This document shows positions 23,186 to 32,284 of a stretch of DNA of 64,000 bases, in pieces. The position numbers and the translations under genes were made by a program. The notes beneath the pieces are model-generated. The model worked only from the letters and a program-made list of their open reading frames with translations, was not told the DNA's origin and ran no database searches. The stretch's first letter is position 1, and each line of letters begins with the position of its first letter. This DNA comes from JABMOV01 sp964654545 (GTDB lineage: Bacteria; Fidelibacterota; Marinisomatia; Marinisomatales; JABMOV01), in NCBI GenBank assembly GCA_964654545.1, contig CAZZIU010000012.1, positions 1-64,000 of the forward strand, read 5' to 3'.

Positions 23186-24894
23186 TAACCAACTGCCGAA
23201 TTATCTCCACGATCATCTGCTCCACCGTACAATTTTCCATCGTTAATAACAATGCCATTTGCTTGACCGATATTTCCCCATCGATAGGGCACCACAGTAT
23301 GTCCCAGGGCGGTTAAATTATCTTCAGTATCTTTTGCAATACCGTATGGTTCGGTCATAATGACATCCGGTAGCCATTGGGAGTGCACCCGTGGTACAGA
23401 CACCGCTTCCTGAACATCCATATCAAATTCAACGACATTTAATATGCATTGCATAGTGGTGGTTATAATGGTGGAACCACCAGGCGAACCAATAATCATA
23501 AAGGGTTTATTGTCTTTGAGTAGGATTGTGGGAGTCATAGAGCTCAATGGTCGCTTGCCCGGCTGGATGGCATTGGCTTCTTTGCCAACCAACCCGAATA
23601 TATTTGGGACCCCCGGTTTTACTGAAAAATCATCCATCTCGTTGTTCAGAAAAAACCCGGCATCTTCCACCAAAACCCCACATCCGTAACTGGTATTCAG
23701 CGTTGTGGTAACACTGACGGCATTTCCTTCCGCATCAACTACGGAATAATGTGTGGTTTCCCGACTTTCGTATCCGGTGGCGTCACCGGCATAGATATTG
23801 GCACTTGGGGTTGCATGCTCTGTGGAGATCAATGCAAGCCTATTGCGAGCATATTCTTTGTCCATTAGCATACCAAGCGGAACGTCCCAGAAGTCCGAAT
23901 CACCCATATGTTCTGCGCGATCGGCGTAGGCCAACCGCTCACATTCTGTAAGAACATGGATATATGCGGATGAATTCCAACCCAACGTATCCAGATCAAA
24001 GTTTTCCAGCATATTGAACAATTGAATAAGTAATGCACCGCCGGAACTGGGCGGTCCCATGGATACAAGTTGATATTCTTGGTAGGTGCCCATAACCGGT
24101 TGTCTAATTTTTGACTGATAGGCAGCCAAGTCATCACGTGTTATTATGCCATGGCCTTCCTGCATTTCCGCCTCAATAAGCTGGGCGGTTTTACCTGTAT
24201 AAAATCCGTCACTGCCATGTTGGGCAATCCTTTTAAGTGTCCTGGCTAAATCTTTTTGTATCAGGCGATCATCCGTTTTCCACGGCAAACTGTCTCCACG
24301 GACGAAAACCGACGATGCCCCATCATCCCGAAGGAAAAAAGGTTTAAAATAATTAAGTGTACGTGCCCCGCGAGGTGATAGTTTGAACCCTTGCTGGGCC
24401 AATCGAATTGCCGGGCGTAGTAGCTGTTGTCGCGAAATATTTCCAGATCCGTAGTGCTCCCAGGCTGCAAGAAGACCATGCACACTCCCCGGTACACCGG
24501 CGGCCAAATGGGAATACAGCGAAAGATTTTCAATAACATTACTACTGTCATCAAGATACATGTCCCGGTGGGCTTTGGCTGGTGCTTTTTCCCGGTAATC
24601 AATCGTAATTGATTCGCCATCTTTGGTATGGATAACCATAAATCCGCCGCCTCCAATATTTCCAGCTTGCGGATAGGTGACGGCAAGGGCGAATCCTGCG
24701 GCTACGGCTGCATCAATGGCATTTCCTCCCTTTTTCATGATGTCCACGCCGATCTGGGATGCCAAATCCGAAGCGGATACCACCATTCCATTCTCAGCTA
24801 CAACCGGGCTCCTGTGAGCCGCAGAAAGAATCCCATTGATAAAAATGCCGGCAACGATACCGGCAATAACAAATTGTTTAGTTATACTGCTCAT
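23182..24894 (-). CDS. ggt: Gamma-glutamyltransferase
   Basis: This 570-aa Ntn hydrolase cleaves gamma-glutamyl bonds of glutathione and related peptides. The start ATG 24894 overlaps the preceding stop as ATGA and leads straight into a signal peptide (about residues 5-25, ISLS-like ILSAAHRSP), so the enzyme is periplasmic. The large-subunit landmarks GGNAIDAAVAAGFAL and GNIGGGGFM are present. The autocleavage and nucleophile Thr is in ETTHYSVVDAEGNAVS, and the C-terminal RPLSSMTPTI and GSPGGSTI substrate loops are intact. A start at 24981 would lie inside the upstream gene and destroy the signal peptide. Confidence 0.94.
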   Translation of the reverse strand: MSSITKQFVIAGIVAGIFINGILSAAHRSPVVAENGMVVSASDLASQIGVDIMKKGGNAIDAAVAAGFALAVTYPQAGNIGGGGFMVIHTKDGESITIDYREKAPAKAHRDMYLDDSSNVIENLSLYSHLAAGVPGSVHGLLAAWEHYGSGNISRQQLLRPAIRLAQQGFKLSPRGARTLNYFKPFFLRDDGASSVFVRGDSLPWKTDDRLIQKDLARTLKRIAQHGSDGFYTGKTAQLIEAEMQEGHGIITRDDLAAYQSKIRQPVMGTYQEYQLVSMGPPSSGGALLIQLFNMLENFDLDTLGWNSSAYIHVLTECERLAYADRAEHMGDSDFWDVPLGMLMDKEYARNRLALISTEHATPSANIYAGDATGYESRETTHYSVVDAEGNAVSVTTTLNTSYGCGVLVEDAGFFLNNEMDDFSVKPGVPNIFGLVGKEANAIQPGKRPLSSMTPTILLKDNKPFMIIGSPGGSTIITTTMQCILNVVEFDMDVQEAVSVPRVHSQWLPDVIMTEPYGIAKDTEDNLTALGHTVVPYRWGNIGQANGIVINDGKLYGGADDRGDNSAVGY

Positions 24895-25643
24895 CTTCTT
24901 GAATTTAGTTTGGCTAATAAACGAATAATTTCCAGGTACAACCAGATAAGGGTTACCAGTAATCCAAAAGCACCATACCACTCCATATATTTGGGTGCTC
25001 CTTTTTCTGCGCCTTCCTCTATAAAATCAAAATCAAGGACCAGATTCAAGGCTGCAATACCAATAACAACAACACTAAAAATAATGCTCATGTTTGAGTT
25101 GCCATAGATAACGGGCATATGCACACCGAAAAATCCTAATATCCAGCTGGCTAAGTAGACAAAAAACACTCCACCTGTGGCTGCGGCAACACCCAATTTG
25201 AAATTTTCAGTGGGTTTAATCAAACCTGACTTATAGGCCAACAACAGCGCACCAAGAATTCCGAATGTAAGAAATATTGCCTGGTTGGCGATACCGGGAT
25301 ACTGGCTGTCCAAAATTTTTGAAATCCCACCCAGAACCAATCCTTCCAACAACGCATAAACCGGTACAGTTTTTGGTGCCAAATGGGGTTTGAAAGCGGT
25401 AATTAATCCGGCGATCAAACCACCAATCATCCCTGCAAACATCAGTGTCATTATATTCGGATTGCCTACCGGCAAATTCCACACGTAGAGTGCTGTGGTC
25501 ATAAGTAAGAGCAGAGATAGCGCCGTTTTATTCACCGTTCCGTTGATTGTCATGGTTGAAGAAGCATCACTGATTCTCAATCCCCTGAAAGTATTGGCAT
25601 TCAACGCAGGATTCGCAGAGCGCATGGTTAAATGACGATTCAT
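24891..25643 (-). CDS. Bax inhibitor-1/YccA-like membrane protein
   Basis: This 250-aa protein has about 45 N-terminal soluble residues (including SANPALNANTFRGL) and then seven hydrophobic helices, the layout of the bacterial Bax-inhibitor-1 / YccA superfamily. The N-terminal NPAL...NTF pattern is typical of the YccA-like group. The last helices carry conserved acidic residues (VLDFDFIEEG), which in BI-1 homologues form a pH-sensing pair for ion leak. Function in bacteria is unresolved. An AGGAGAAACC site precedes the ATG. It overlaps ggt by 4 bp and sits 10 bp after glyS. Confidence 0.85.
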   Translation of the reverse strand: MNRHLTMRSANPALNANTFRGLRISDASSTMTINGTVNKTALSLLLLMTTALYVWNLPVGNPNIMTLMFAGMIGGLIAGLITAFKPHLAPKTVPVYALLEGLVLGGISKILDSQYPGIANQAIFLTFGILGALLLAYKSGLIKPTENFKLGVAAATGGVFFVYLASWILGFFGVHMPVIYGNSNMSIIFSVVVIGIAALNLVLDFDFIEEGAEKGAPKYMEWYGAFGLLVTLIWLYLEIIRLLAKLNSRR

Positions 25644-25653
25644 ACGGTTTCTC

Positions 25654-27132
25654 CTATGATCCGTTAATACGAGTTTTTAATTCATCCAGAATGGACGTGA
25701 TTGGTATTCGGTCCTGTGCCATGGTATCCCGATCACGGAGTGTGACTGTGTCGTCTTCCATCGTTTGATGGTCAACTGTTATTCCATAGGGCGTCCCTGC
25801 TTCATCCTGCCGGCGGTAACGTTTCCCAATTGAACCACCCTTGTCAATAAAGCCACTGAATTCTGATCGGATATTCTGAACGAGTATTTCCGCTTTCTCT
25901 ACCTGTTCGCCTTTGTTCATTAAAGGAAAGACAGCACAGGTAATGGGGGCAAGTTTTGGAGCTAATTTCAGCACAATCCGGTTTTCACCGTTGACTTCCT
26001 CTTCATGATACGCATCCACCAAAAGGGTCAAAAAGGCTCTGTCAACTCCGGAGGAAGATTCCACAACGGCGGGAACAATATGCTGATTCGATTGGGGATC
26101 AAAATAGGTCTGTTTTTTCTCCGCATGGGCGTTATGTTGATCCAGATCAAAGGTGCCACGATCGGCAATACCTTCCAACTCCGACCAGCCAAAGGGGAAT
26201 TCATATTCCACATCGTAACAGGCGGAAGAATAATGGGCTAACTCGTCATCACCATGGGGTCGTAATCGTAGTTTGTCTTCTGTAATTCCAAGCGATTTGA
26301 ACCAGTTTAATCGTTCCTGTGACCAGTACTCCAGCCATTTTCCAGTTTCCTCCGGATGAACAAAAAATTCCATTTCCATTTGTTCAAATTCACGGGTGCG
26401 AAACAGAAAATTACCCGTGGTGATTTCATTGCGGAAAGATTTTCCCATCTGGGCGATCCCAAACGGCAATTTTTGCCTGGACGTGGTCTGTACATTGGAA
26501 AAGTTGACAAAAATCCCCTGGGCTGTTTCGGGACGGAGATAGGCGACGGAAGAACTATCCAGTGTTGGACCGATATGGGTTTGAAACATAAGGTTAAATT
26601 GTCGTGGATTTGTCCAGTTGCCAACGGTACCACTATGGGGATCCCTGACACCGGAATTTTTTAATATATCAGCTGCTAATTCACCAATGTTATTCAGAGC
26701 CTGGGTTACTGCAACAATCTGTTCTTCCCTCGAGGGGAAATTGGGCATCTCATTTTTAAATAGTGCTTTGGTGATTTTGGTAATTATTTCTTCTTTTTGT
26801 CCTTCCAGGAGATGATCCAGACGATAACGTTTTTTGGTATCTTTGTTATCAACCAGCGGATCATGAAAATTTTCCACATGGCCACTGGCTACCCACGCTT
26901 TGGGATGCATTAGAATTGCTGCATCCATACCCACCACATTATCACGTGCCGTGACAATATTATGCCACCAGTCATTTTTTAATTTGCGCTTTAGTTCAAC
27001 GCCCAAGTGTCCATAATCCCAGGTGCTGGCCAATCCACCATACACTTCAGAACTTTGAAAAATAAAACCGCGACGCTTGCAAAGGGAAACAATTTTATCT
27101 ATGGATTTAATATCCATCCTAGCAACACCCAT
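25654..27132 (-). CDS. glyS: Glycyl-tRNA synthetase, homodimeric (single-chain) type
   Basis: This 492-aa class II synthetase is the alpha2 form, also found in archaea, eukaryotes and several bacterial phyla. It starts IDKIVSLCKRRGFIFQSSEVYGG (partly quoted: VSLCKRRGFIF). Motif 2 is in GKSFRNEITTGNFLFRTREF (residues about 231-250) and motif 3 is in SSGVDRAFLTLL. The C-terminal anticodon-binding domain is complete. ATG 27132 gives the longest form; ATG 27117 (MDIKSID) is an equally plausible start. It is in a minus-strand operon with topA and the CcmH-like gene upstream. Confidence 0.94.
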   Translation of the reverse strand: MGVARMDIKSIDKIVSLCKRRGFIFQSSEVYGGLASTWDYGHLGVELKRKLKNDWWHNIVTARDNVVGMDAAILMHPKAWVASGHVENFHDPLVDNKDTKKRYRLDHLLEGQKEEIITKITKALFKNEMPNFPSREEQIVAVTQALNNIGELAADILKNSGVRDPHSGTVGNWTNPRQFNLMFQTHIGPTLDSSSVAYLRPETAQGIFVNFSNVQTTSRQKLPFGIAQMGKSFRNEITTGNFLFRTREFEQMEMEFFVHPEETGKWLEYWSQERLNWFKSLGITEDKLRLRPHGDDELAHYSSACYDVEYEFPFGWSELEGIADRGTFDLDQHNAHAEKKQTYFDPQSNQHIVPAVVESSSGVDRAFLTLLVDAYHEEEVNGENRIVLKLAPKLAPITCAVFPLMNKGEQVEKAEILVQNIRSEFSGFIDKGGSIGKRYRRQDEAGTPYGITVDHQTMEDDTVTLRDRDTMAQDRIPITSILDELKTRINGS

Positions 27133-27156
27133 TCGTTATTGTAATAATTCGTACCA

Positions 27157-27582
27157 TCAATCCATTTCCGCCAATTCTTTTTCAATTTCGTCATTAAAGG
27201 GCACGTTGCTCTCCTGCACTACTGTTTTTGGTTCTGCTTCTTTTGGGGTTTTTATGAACATAATCAAAATGAAAATACCGATTCCGCCAATTACTATCGG
27301 TGCAATCCAGGCGAACAAGTTAAATCCGCTTGCGACCGGAATCGCAAGGATGCGCTCACCATACAATCCCACATAATAATTCAGGATTTGATCTTTGGTT
27401 TTACCCTGTGCAACAAACTCTTCAATTTCTGTCTCCATTTGGCTGTGCCCATGGTCATAGACAGTGCCACCCCAGCAACAGGGCGCCATAAGGCTCTGTT
27501 TTATGTCTTTGATAAGCGCGTCATTATCCGATTTTGCCAGTAATAATCCTACACATAGGATCATAAAAAATAACTTTTTCAT
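27157..27582 (-). CDS. CcmH/CycL-like membrane protein with atypical CCW motif
   Basis: This 141-aa protein has a signal peptide (residues 1-17), a helical periplasmic domain and one C-terminal membrane span (about residues 88-108). This is the order of CcmH, the thiol-redox subunit of cytochrome c maturation. The usual LRCxxCQ motif is replaced by SLMAPCCWGGTVYDH, with adjacent cysteines (about 34-35), followed by the conserved helices EIEEFVAQGKTKDQILNYYVGLYGE (partly quoted: EEFVAQGKTKDQILNYY). No other ccm gene is in the window. It overlaps topA (ATGA). It may be a divergent CcmH or a separate redox protein. Confidence 0.7.
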   Translation of the reverse strand: MKKLFFMILCVGLLLAKSDNDALIKDIKQSLMAPCCWGGTVYDHGHSQMETEIEEFVAQGKTKDQILNYYVGLYGERILAIPVASGFNLFAWIAPIVIGGIGIFILIMFIKTPKEAEPKTVVQESNVPFNDEIEKELAEMD

Positions 27583-30089
27583 TTTTTTCTCCGCCGCCGT
27601 TTTTTGCTCGGTCCGGCTGCCCGTTTTTTATTAATTAATTCTACTGCGTCCTCCAAGGAGATTTCCTCAGCGGAAAGTGTTTTGGGCAAGGATGCATTTA
27701 CATTTCCGTCAGTCACATAGGGTCCGTAACGGCCCTCTTTGACGGTCAACGCTTCACCAGTTTCGGGGTGCTTGCCCAGTGCTTTAAGTTCGACTGATCT
27801 CCGTTGTTGTCGGGAAAATATTTGAATTGCCTCATCCAGGGATACGCTGACGGGATCCAGTTCCGGTGGCAGTTTGGCATTGGTTTTACCCATCTTGAGG
27901 TACGGTCCGTAACGACCATAATCCGCGAAAATAGACTCACCTAATTCTGGATGTTTCCCTAGGTCTCTTGGCAAAGACAGTAATTGTAAAGCGTATTCAA
28001 GTGTAACAGAATCGATATCTCTGCTTTTTGGAATGGATTTTCGGGTTTTGGTTTCTCCCACCTCAACATAATACCCGTAAGGACCGTGCTTTAGGAAAAT
28101 GGGATCTCCAGACTTGGGATGATTACCAAGGGGGGTATCCGATTCTCCACCTGATTTAAGAATCTCTAATGCTTTTTCCAGCGTAACATCTCCCATAGCC
28201 AGATCAGCCGGGATGCTGCGGCGTTCATCGTTCCAGGAGATAAAGGGCCCATAATTCCCAATACGTGTTTCCATGGGGAGATCTTCAAACTCACCCATGG
28301 GAATGGAACAGGCTTTTCCAATATCCACTTTGGTATTTAGCATGGGTTCAAGACCCAAAAAAGTTTCATCGCCAAAATAAAAGGATTTCATGAGCGGAAC
28401 GACTGCCTCCTCACCACGGGATATGGCATCCAGATTATCTTCCATGCGGGCAGTAAAGCCAGCATCCACCAGCGGCGAAAAGTGATTTTCAAGCAACTGG
28501 GTAACGGCCACTGCCAGATAGGTGGGAATCAAAGTACCTTTTTTATTTGTGACGTATTCACGTCGCTGTATTGTTTCAATAATGGAGGCATACGTGGATG
28601 GCCGTCCGATACCCTTGGCCTCCAGTTCTTTTACAATTGAAGCTTCTGTAAATCGTGCAGGGGGTTTGGTTTCATGGTCCAGCACTTTTAATGAGGCGCA
28701 TAGGAGCGAGTCTCCGGGTTTCATTGCCGGTAGAACAGTTTCCTGATCAAGTAACGCGTTCTCAGGATTATCGCTACCCTCAACATATACCCGCATATAC
28801 CCTGGGAAAACGATCACTTTTCCGCGAGCTTCAAAAGTGGATTTCTGACTGACAATGGTTACGATGGTTTGCTTTAACTGAGCTGATTTCATTTGACTTG
28901 CGACGGATCGTTTCCAGATCAAATCATACAGTTTTGCTGCGTCCGGATTGACCGTATTGGATACTTCGGACATGGATGACCAGGCATTACCGGAAGGTCG
29001 GATGGCTTCATGGGCTTCCTGGGCATTTTTTACTTTGGTGACGTATTGAATCGGATTGGTAGGTAAATATTCTTTCCCAAATTGAGATTCGATAACGGAT
29101 CGTGCGGTGGTTAAAGCTTCCTGTGATAGATGCGTGGAATCAGTACGCATATAGGTGATAAATCCCGCTTCATACAATTGCTGTGCCGTTCGCATGGTTC
29201 TCCTGGCTGAGAATCTTAGTTTCCGGGATGCCTCCTGTTGAAGTGTTGATGTAGTAAAGGGCGGTCTTGGTTTGGATGTTTGTGGTTTTTCCTCAATGTT
29301 TTGAACCGTCCAGGGTCCTGGATTTATTTCTTCGACCAGTGCTTCAGCCTGCGATTTGGAAAGAAGCATTACATTTTCTTTTGTCAGTTTTCCCGTTTTC
29401 TTATCGAAATCCTTACCCTGAGCTACCCGTTTTCCATTTACTTCCATCAGACGGGCAGAAAACGATTGGTTTGCTTGTGTTTCTAGCAACGTCTCAAGAT
29501 CAAAATAGGAGGCGGATGTAAAAACCGCCCGTTGACGTTCCCGGTCTACCAGAATTTTTACAGCTGCGGATTGGACCCGACCGGCGGACAGCGGCGTGGT
29601 AACAAACCGCATATTTTTTTGTAGAGTATTCCAGAGAATCGGAGAAATTTTATAGCCAACCAATCGATCAATAATGCGCCGTGCTTTTTGGGCATCAATC
29701 AGATTGGTATCCAATGGATGGCTGTGGCTTATACCTTCAGCCACACCTTCTTTGGTGATTTCTGTGAATTGTACCCGTTCAAGATTTTGGGTTTTTATTT
29801 CGCTGGCGAGATGATCGGCAATCGCTTCCCCTTCACGATCTGGGTCTGTAGCGAGCAGTACCCGGGGCGCATTTTTTGCTTTTGTTTTTAATTCTTTAAT
29901 AAAGGCTTTTCGATCAGGAAGAACCTGTAGCGTTATGCTAAAATCATTATCAACGTCCACACCCAATTCTTTTTTCGGCAAATCCTTTACGTGCCCTACA
30001 CAGGCCAGTACGTCGTATTCACCTGAGGTATATTTGGAAATAGTACGTGCTTTGGTTGGTGATTCGACGATCAGTAGTGGTTTTGTCAT
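27579..30089 (-). CDS. topA: DNA topoisomerase I
   Basis: This 836-aa type IA topoisomerase relaxes negative supercoils. The Toprim domain begins LLIVESPTKARTI (residues 4-16), and DPDREGEA holds the metal acidic residues. The catalytic Tyr is in GFITYMRTDSTHLS (about residue 310). The C-terminus lacks four-Cys zinc ribbons; instead it carries three or four Topo_C_Rpt units of the form GKHPETGE...GRYGPYV and a very basic tail (KKRRRRKK). That C-terminal type is shared with Bacteroidetes and actinobacterial enzymes. It overlaps hisS by 4 bp and the CcmH-like gene by 4 bp. Confidence 0.96.
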   Translation of the reverse strand: MTKPLLIVESPTKARTISKYTSGEYDVLACVGHVKDLPKKELGVDVDNDFSITLQVLPDRKAFIKELKTKAKNAPRVLLATDPDREGEAIADHLASEIKTQNLERVQFTEITKEGVAEGISHSHPLDTNLIDAQKARRIIDRLVGYKISPILWNTLQKNMRFVTTPLSAGRVQSAAVKILVDRERQRAVFTSASYFDLETLLETQANQSFSARLMEVNGKRVAQGKDFDKKTGKLTKENVMLLSKSQAEALVEEINPGPWTVQNIEEKPQTSKPRPPFTTSTLQQEASRKLRFSARRTMRTAQQLYEAGFITYMRTDSTHLSQEALTTARSVIESQFGKEYLPTNPIQYVTKVKNAQEAHEAIRPSGNAWSSMSEVSNTVNPDAAKLYDLIWKRSVASQMKSAQLKQTIVTIVSQKSTFEARGKVIVFPGYMRVYVEGSDNPENALLDQETVLPAMKPGDSLLCASLKVLDHETKPPARFTEASIVKELEAKGIGRPSTYASIIETIQRREYVTNKKGTLIPTYLAVAVTQLLENHFSPLVDAGFTARMEDNLDAISRGEEAVVPLMKSFYFGDETFLGLEPMLNTKVDIGKACSIPMGEFEDLPMETRIGNYGPFISWNDERRSIPADLAMGDVTLEKALEILKSGGESDTPLGNHPKSGDPIFLKHGPYGYYVEVGETKTRKSIPKSRDIDSVTLEYALQLLSLPRDLGKHPELGESIFADYGRYGPYLKMGKTNAKLPPELDPVSVSLDEAIQIFSRQQRRSVELKALGKHPETGEALTVKEGRYGPYVTDGNVNASLPKTLSAEEISLEDAVELINKKRAAGPSKKRRRRKK

Positions 30090-31339
30090 ATAAGATATTT
30101 TGTTAATTGTTCATGTAATTCGGTCATGTTAATAGTCTCTTGATCACCGCTTTGCAAATTTTTGATTTGGATTTTCTTCCCGGCCAGTTCCTGATCACCA
30201 AGAACCAACATAAGGTGCGCACCCGATTTATTGGCATCGCGCATTTGGGCTTTCATACTTCGTCTCGCCAGATCAAATTGAACGGAGAAACCTCTCGCAC
30301 GCAATGTGTTACACAGGGATATTCCTTCTTTTCTAGCCCGATCACCCAATGTAACCAAATAGACCACGGGCGTTGGGGCCATGCTATTATCATTTTCCGT
30401 CAGGGCTATCAGCAAGCGTTCCACACCTGCAGCAAACCCAACAGCAGGAGTGTCAGCTCCCCCAAGGGTTTCGACCAATTGATCGTATCGACCTCCGCCA
30501 CAAAGGGCATCCTGCGAACCCAATGCTGCAGATGTAATTTCGAAAGTTGTACGCGAATAATAGTCTAAGCCTCTGACCATGTGCTTGTCCAGGATATAGG
30601 GAATATTCATACCATCCAAAAGTTCCCGAACCTCGTCAAAATGCTCCTTATCCTGGGATGTGAGAAAATCAGTGATATCCGGTGCGTCAACAAGCAGGTT
30701 GATTTCATGCTCAATTTTAGTATCGAGAATACGTAATGGATTTTTTTCAAAGCGGGTGCGACTGGTCTCGGATAATTGGTTCACGTGGGGGGCTAAAAAT
30801 TCTTTAAGTGCCTTTTTGTAATTCACCCGGCAATCATTCGAGCCAATACTATTCAGTTTTAAAGTAATGTTTTCTAAGCCGACTGACGTAAAAAAAGTGA
30901 AAGCCGCTGAGATAACTTCAACATCTGCTTCCGGATAGGGTGATCCGAGAATTTCAGCCCCAAACTGGTAGAATTGACGCTGCCGTCCTTTTTGGGGTCG
31001 CTCCCGGCGAAAAAGGGCATCCCAGTAATACAATTTTGTAACAGGTGAAAGAGCTTTAAGATTATGTTGAATATATGCTCTGACCACCGGTGCAGTGAGT
31101 TCCGGTTTAAGCGTGAGACTCGTTTTGCCCCCATCCAGCCAGGTAAACATTTCCTTGGATACAATGTCGGTTTCTTCGCCCACTCCTCGCGCAAACAACT
31201 CAGTTTTTTCAAACGCGGGGGTCTTAATCAGGTCGAACCCATGTACCGACATAAACTGATGCAGCGCTTCCTCGAGGATTCGCCATCGCCAGGATTCGGC
31301 GGGCAATACGTCATAGGCACCTTTGATAGACCGTATCAT
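30086..31339 (-). CDS. hisS: Histidyl-tRNA synthetase
   Basis: This 417-aa class II synthetase has the usual length. The N-terminal IKGAYDVLPAES, motif 2 FRRERPQKGRQRQFYQFGAE (about residues 112-131), the histidine-specific loop MVRGLDYYSRT (about 258-268) and motif 3 AVGFAAGVERLL are all present. The C-terminal anticodon-binding domain follows. It is the second gene of a tight cluster, 3 bp after the DUF2007 gene and overlapping topA. Confidence 0.96.
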   Translation of the reverse strand: MIRSIKGAYDVLPAESWRWRILEEALHQFMSVHGFDLIKTPAFEKTELFARGVGEETDIVSKEMFTWLDGGKTSLTLKPELTAPVVRAYIQHNLKALSPVTKLYYWDALFRRERPQKGRQRQFYQFGAEILGSPYPEADVEVISAAFTFFTSVGLENITLKLNSIGSNDCRVNYKKALKEFLAPHVNQLSETSRTRFEKNPLRILDTKIEHEINLLVDAPDITDFLTSQDKEHFDEVRELLDGMNIPYILDKHMVRGLDYYSRTTFEITSAALGSQDALCGGGRYDQLVETLGGADTPAVGFAAGVERLLIALTENDNSMAPTPVVYLVTLGDRARKEGISLCNTLRARGFSVQFDLARRSMKAQMRDANKSGAHLMLVLGDQELAGKKIQIKNLQSGDQETINMTELHEQLTKYLI

Positions 31340-31342
31340 GAA

Positions 31343-31672
31343 TTAGCCAAGAATATCGTGTAGTATTTGTTGAGCATCTTCTTTGAATTTTTCCGGAACA
31401 AAAAGCTTCACTGTCATTCCAGCCATCCGAACGGCTTCAATATTAAAAGCTGATTCAGCCCAATCGGATTTGATATAGTTTGGTATATTTGCATTATCCA
31501 GCGCTTCGGAGACCATGTCCGCGTAGACCTTTCCATCCAGTGCTTCCAATGCAACCCAGGTAATCTCCTTTAGCGGGATTTCCAGTGGCTTTGCATCCAC
31601 AAGCGACACCTTGCAATCCGCACAGATTTTGGTTCCGTCAACATATTCGGTTAAGCATTCGGGACAAATCAT
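31343..31672 (-). CDS. Zinc-ribbon plus DUF2007 domain protein
   Basis: This 109-aa protein starts with a zinc ribbon (CPECLTEYVDGTKICADC, residues 3-20) and continues with a DUF2007-type signal-transducing fold (about residues 45-108), the ferredoxin-like domain often found attached to small bacterial proteins. It is cytoplasmic and of unknown function. It is the first gene of the hisS-topA-ccmH-glyS cluster. The 136-bp region upstream (31673-31808) contains a perfect 10-bp inverted repeat and probably its promoter. Confidence 0.8.
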   Translation of the reverse strand: MICPECLTEYVDGTKICADCKVSLVDAKPLEIPLKEITWVALEALDGKVYADMVSEALDNANIPNYIKSDWAESAFNIEAVRMAGMTVKLFVPEKFKEDAQQILHDILG

Positions 31673-31768
31673 GTTCGTTCCTTTTTTATTATAAGAATTT
31701 CAGACCATACGAAGGGAGAAAAAAAGATTTTATTTCTGAAAATTGCCAACCCAGCCAATAATACGAGA

Positions 31769-31796
31769 ATTCATTAAAAATGATACTTTAATGAAT
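31769..31796. repeat. Inverted repeat, 10-bp arms
   Basis: ATTCATTAAA (31769-31778) and TTTAATGAAT (31787-31796) are perfect complements with an 8-base spacer. It lies 13 bp past the end of the minus-strand CoA-binding protein gene and upstream of the DUF2007 gene. It could act as a weak terminator (no T-run) or an operator. Confidence 0.5.
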
Positions 31797-31808
31797 AACT
31801 AGAAAATG

Positions 31809-32240
31809 TTAGTACACGCCCCTTTTTTTATTTACCCATCCGTGAAAAGAATGTAGTGAAAATCCAGAGGTTAAATACATGACAGCGCATGTACCATGAT
31901 AAACCTGTGCACCATGTTCTTTGGCATAATTAATTGCCTGTTCTGAGGCGCATTTTTGATGAAACCAAACCCGCGAAATTCCCCTTTCAATTGCTTGTTT
32001 TGCCACGGCCAGAGATTCGTCAACCGGTACCTCACTGATAATCCCATCGATGTCATCAGGCAACTGGGAAATTGCAGAGAAAGTTTTATCACCAGTGATA
32101 TCATCAATCGAAGCATCAACAGGAAAGACAACCTTGCCCAATTCCTTTAATTTGCTATAAGTGATTTTTGGAAAAGGTTTTACAGCCGTATGTCCAACCA
32201 CGGCATAGCGTTTGTGATTCCAAAAGGATTGATAATCCAT
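31809..32240 (-). CDS. CoA-binding domain protein (YccU-like)
   Basis: This 143-aa protein has a single Rossmann-type CoA-binding domain. The nucleotide loop is in YAVVGHTAVKPFPKITYSKL (residues about 12-31) and the PVDASID and GISRVWFHQKCASEQAINYA blocks match the YccU group. Such domains bind CoA in succinyl-CoA synthetases; the free-standing form has no proven role. The C-terminus has a Cys/Met-containing segment (HGTCAVMYL). It stands alone, with no close neighbour on its strand other than lptD 45 bp downstream. Confidence 0.85.
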   Translation of the reverse strand: MDYQSFWNHKRYAVVGHTAVKPFPKITYSKLKELGKVVFPVDASIDDITGDKTFSAISQLPDDIDGIISEVPVDESLAVAKQAIERGISRVWFHQKCASEQAINYAKEHGAQVYHGTCAVMYLTSGFSLHSFHGWVNKKRGVY

Positions 32241-32284
32241 AAATGTACCCCCGTTGGTGAACTAAAAATTACTACGATGAAATA

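Noticed and set aside
24895..24981. N-terminal extension of gamma-glutamyltransferase
   Set aside because: It lies inside the Bax-inhibitor-like gene and would bury the signal peptide; the ATGA overlap at 24891-24894 is the better start.
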